NCBI RefSeq assembly: GCF_003596335.1 | Contig: NZ_QZCH01000003.1 | Coordinates: forward strand, 1 to 64,000 | Reading direction: 5' to 3' | Length of the DNA stretch: 64,000 bases | From: Motilimonas pumila | Lineage (GTDB): Bacteria; Pseudomonadota; Gammaproteobacteria; Enterobacterales; CBDFNC01 | Shown: in pieces, positions 63,723 through 64,000 of the stretch | Layout of the letters: each line of letters starts with the position of its first letter | Numbering within the stretch: the stretch's first letter is position 1 | Notes under the pieces: generated by a model | Databases searched by the model: none | Told to the model about the DNA's origin: nothing | The model's input: the letters and a program-made list of their open reading frames with translations, nothing else | Made by a program: the position numbers and the translations under genes

Positions 63723-64000
63723 TATATGCAATTCAAAAAAATGCTGAATAGGGCCCTTGCCTTTACCTACTGCTAACTGGTCGCAGGTGAGTAACCCTTT
63801 GTGCACGTACTTTTGCGCCGATTTTACCGCTTGTATAAGTGGTTGCCCTTGGGCGAGGTAAGACGCCAGTGCAGCAGCTAATGAGCAGCCTGTGCCATGG
63901 GTGTTTTGGGTATGAATACGTGGCTGTATTAAGGTAGTGATTTGTTGCGGCGTCACGAAGTAGTCATTGCTGTGCTGGCTGTCTTGTAGGCCGCCGCCTT
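63720..64000 (-). CDS. thiD: Hydroxymethylpyrimidine/phosphomethylpyrimidine kinase, C-terminal part
   Basis: The frame is open from the window edge (64000) to the stop at 63720, so the 5' part lies outside. The visible 93 residues contain the ThiD signature NTHGTGCSLAAALASYLAQG, with the catalytic Cys region (GTGC), and the preceding KGGG-like GGGLQD stretch. ThiD makes hydroxymethylpyrimidine pyrophosphate in thiamine synthesis. A shorter frame starting at 63956 is only an internal GTG, not the gene start. It converges on the unknown secreted-protein gene. Confidence 0.9.
   Translation of the reverse strand, partial: GGGLQDSQHSNDYFVTPQQITTLIQPRIHTQNTHGTGCSLAAALASYLAQGQPLIQAVKSAQKYVHKGLLTCDQLAVGKGKGPIQHFFELHI

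Noticed and set aside
63720-63956. Short stand-alone ThiD fragment, as if truncated
   Set aside because: The frame remains open to the window edge, so the truncation is only due to the window boundary.

Overview
The window looks like a chromosomal segment of a Gram-negative gammaproteobacterium, most likely a marine Alteromonadales or Vibrionales relative (inference). The reasons are a Braun-type lipoprotein beside an L,D-transpeptidase, many outer-membrane barrels and lipoproteins, an RND efflux operon, a YiaW/YiaV-like pair, a MoxR/Bat operon, and secreted polymer- or ester-degrading proteins (alkylsulfatase, arylsulfatase, a carbohydrate-binding beta-helix protein, a phosphatase with PPC domains). 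I see no phage, integrase, transposase, CRISPR array or complete tRNA.

Layout. 1-267: tail of an rRNA operon (23S end, 5S, terminator). 266-4895: a gene-poor stretch, two DUF3592-like membrane proteins, an unknown periplasmic protein plus lipoprotein pair, and RarD. 5029-9665: a 54-residue membrane protein found by hand reading, an RNA m5C methyltransferase, the convergent L,D-transpeptidase/Lpp pair, YbiB and a small membrane protein. 9726-13120: a minus-strand operon of secreted amidohydrolase, DUF3299 protein and OprB-type porin. 13532-18833: a YhiN-type flavoprotein, a secreted-protein gene broken by an in-frame amber codon, a small unknown secreted protein and an alkylsulfatase. 18923-23711: two LysR regulators around a flavin-reductase-like gene and the glutathione-dependent formaldehyde pathway (frmA, fghA).

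23915-34134: a 1011-residue beta-helix protein with two carbohydrate-binding modules, a purple-acid-phosphatase-like enzyme, a cytochrome b561/ethylbenzene-dehydrogenase-like fusion with a DUF1566 partner, a patatin-like lipoprotein, and gltS with an apparent 5' frameshift. 34194-47263: an RND efflux operon, a hybrid sensor kinase with three periplasmic solute-binding domains, an outer-membrane barrel, a HlyD/DUF3302 pair and a NarL-type response regulator. 47411-64000: SelO, a DMT exporter, an arylsulfatase, a MoxR-DUF58-DUF4381-BatA-BatB/C-BatD operon ending in an octaheme cytochrome with TPRs, an alkaline-phosphatase-superfamily enzyme, an unknown secreted protein and the 3' part of thiD.

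The most interesting signal is regulatory. Three promoters between 39.9 and 46.6 kb (RND efflux operon/kinase, barrel, DUF3302-HlyD) each carry two copies of TTAC[CT][AG]GT with starts exactly 22 bp apart. This suggests an envelope-stress or efflux regulon run by the locally encoded two-component pair. Gene names rest on reading protein motifs by eye; no database search was possible.
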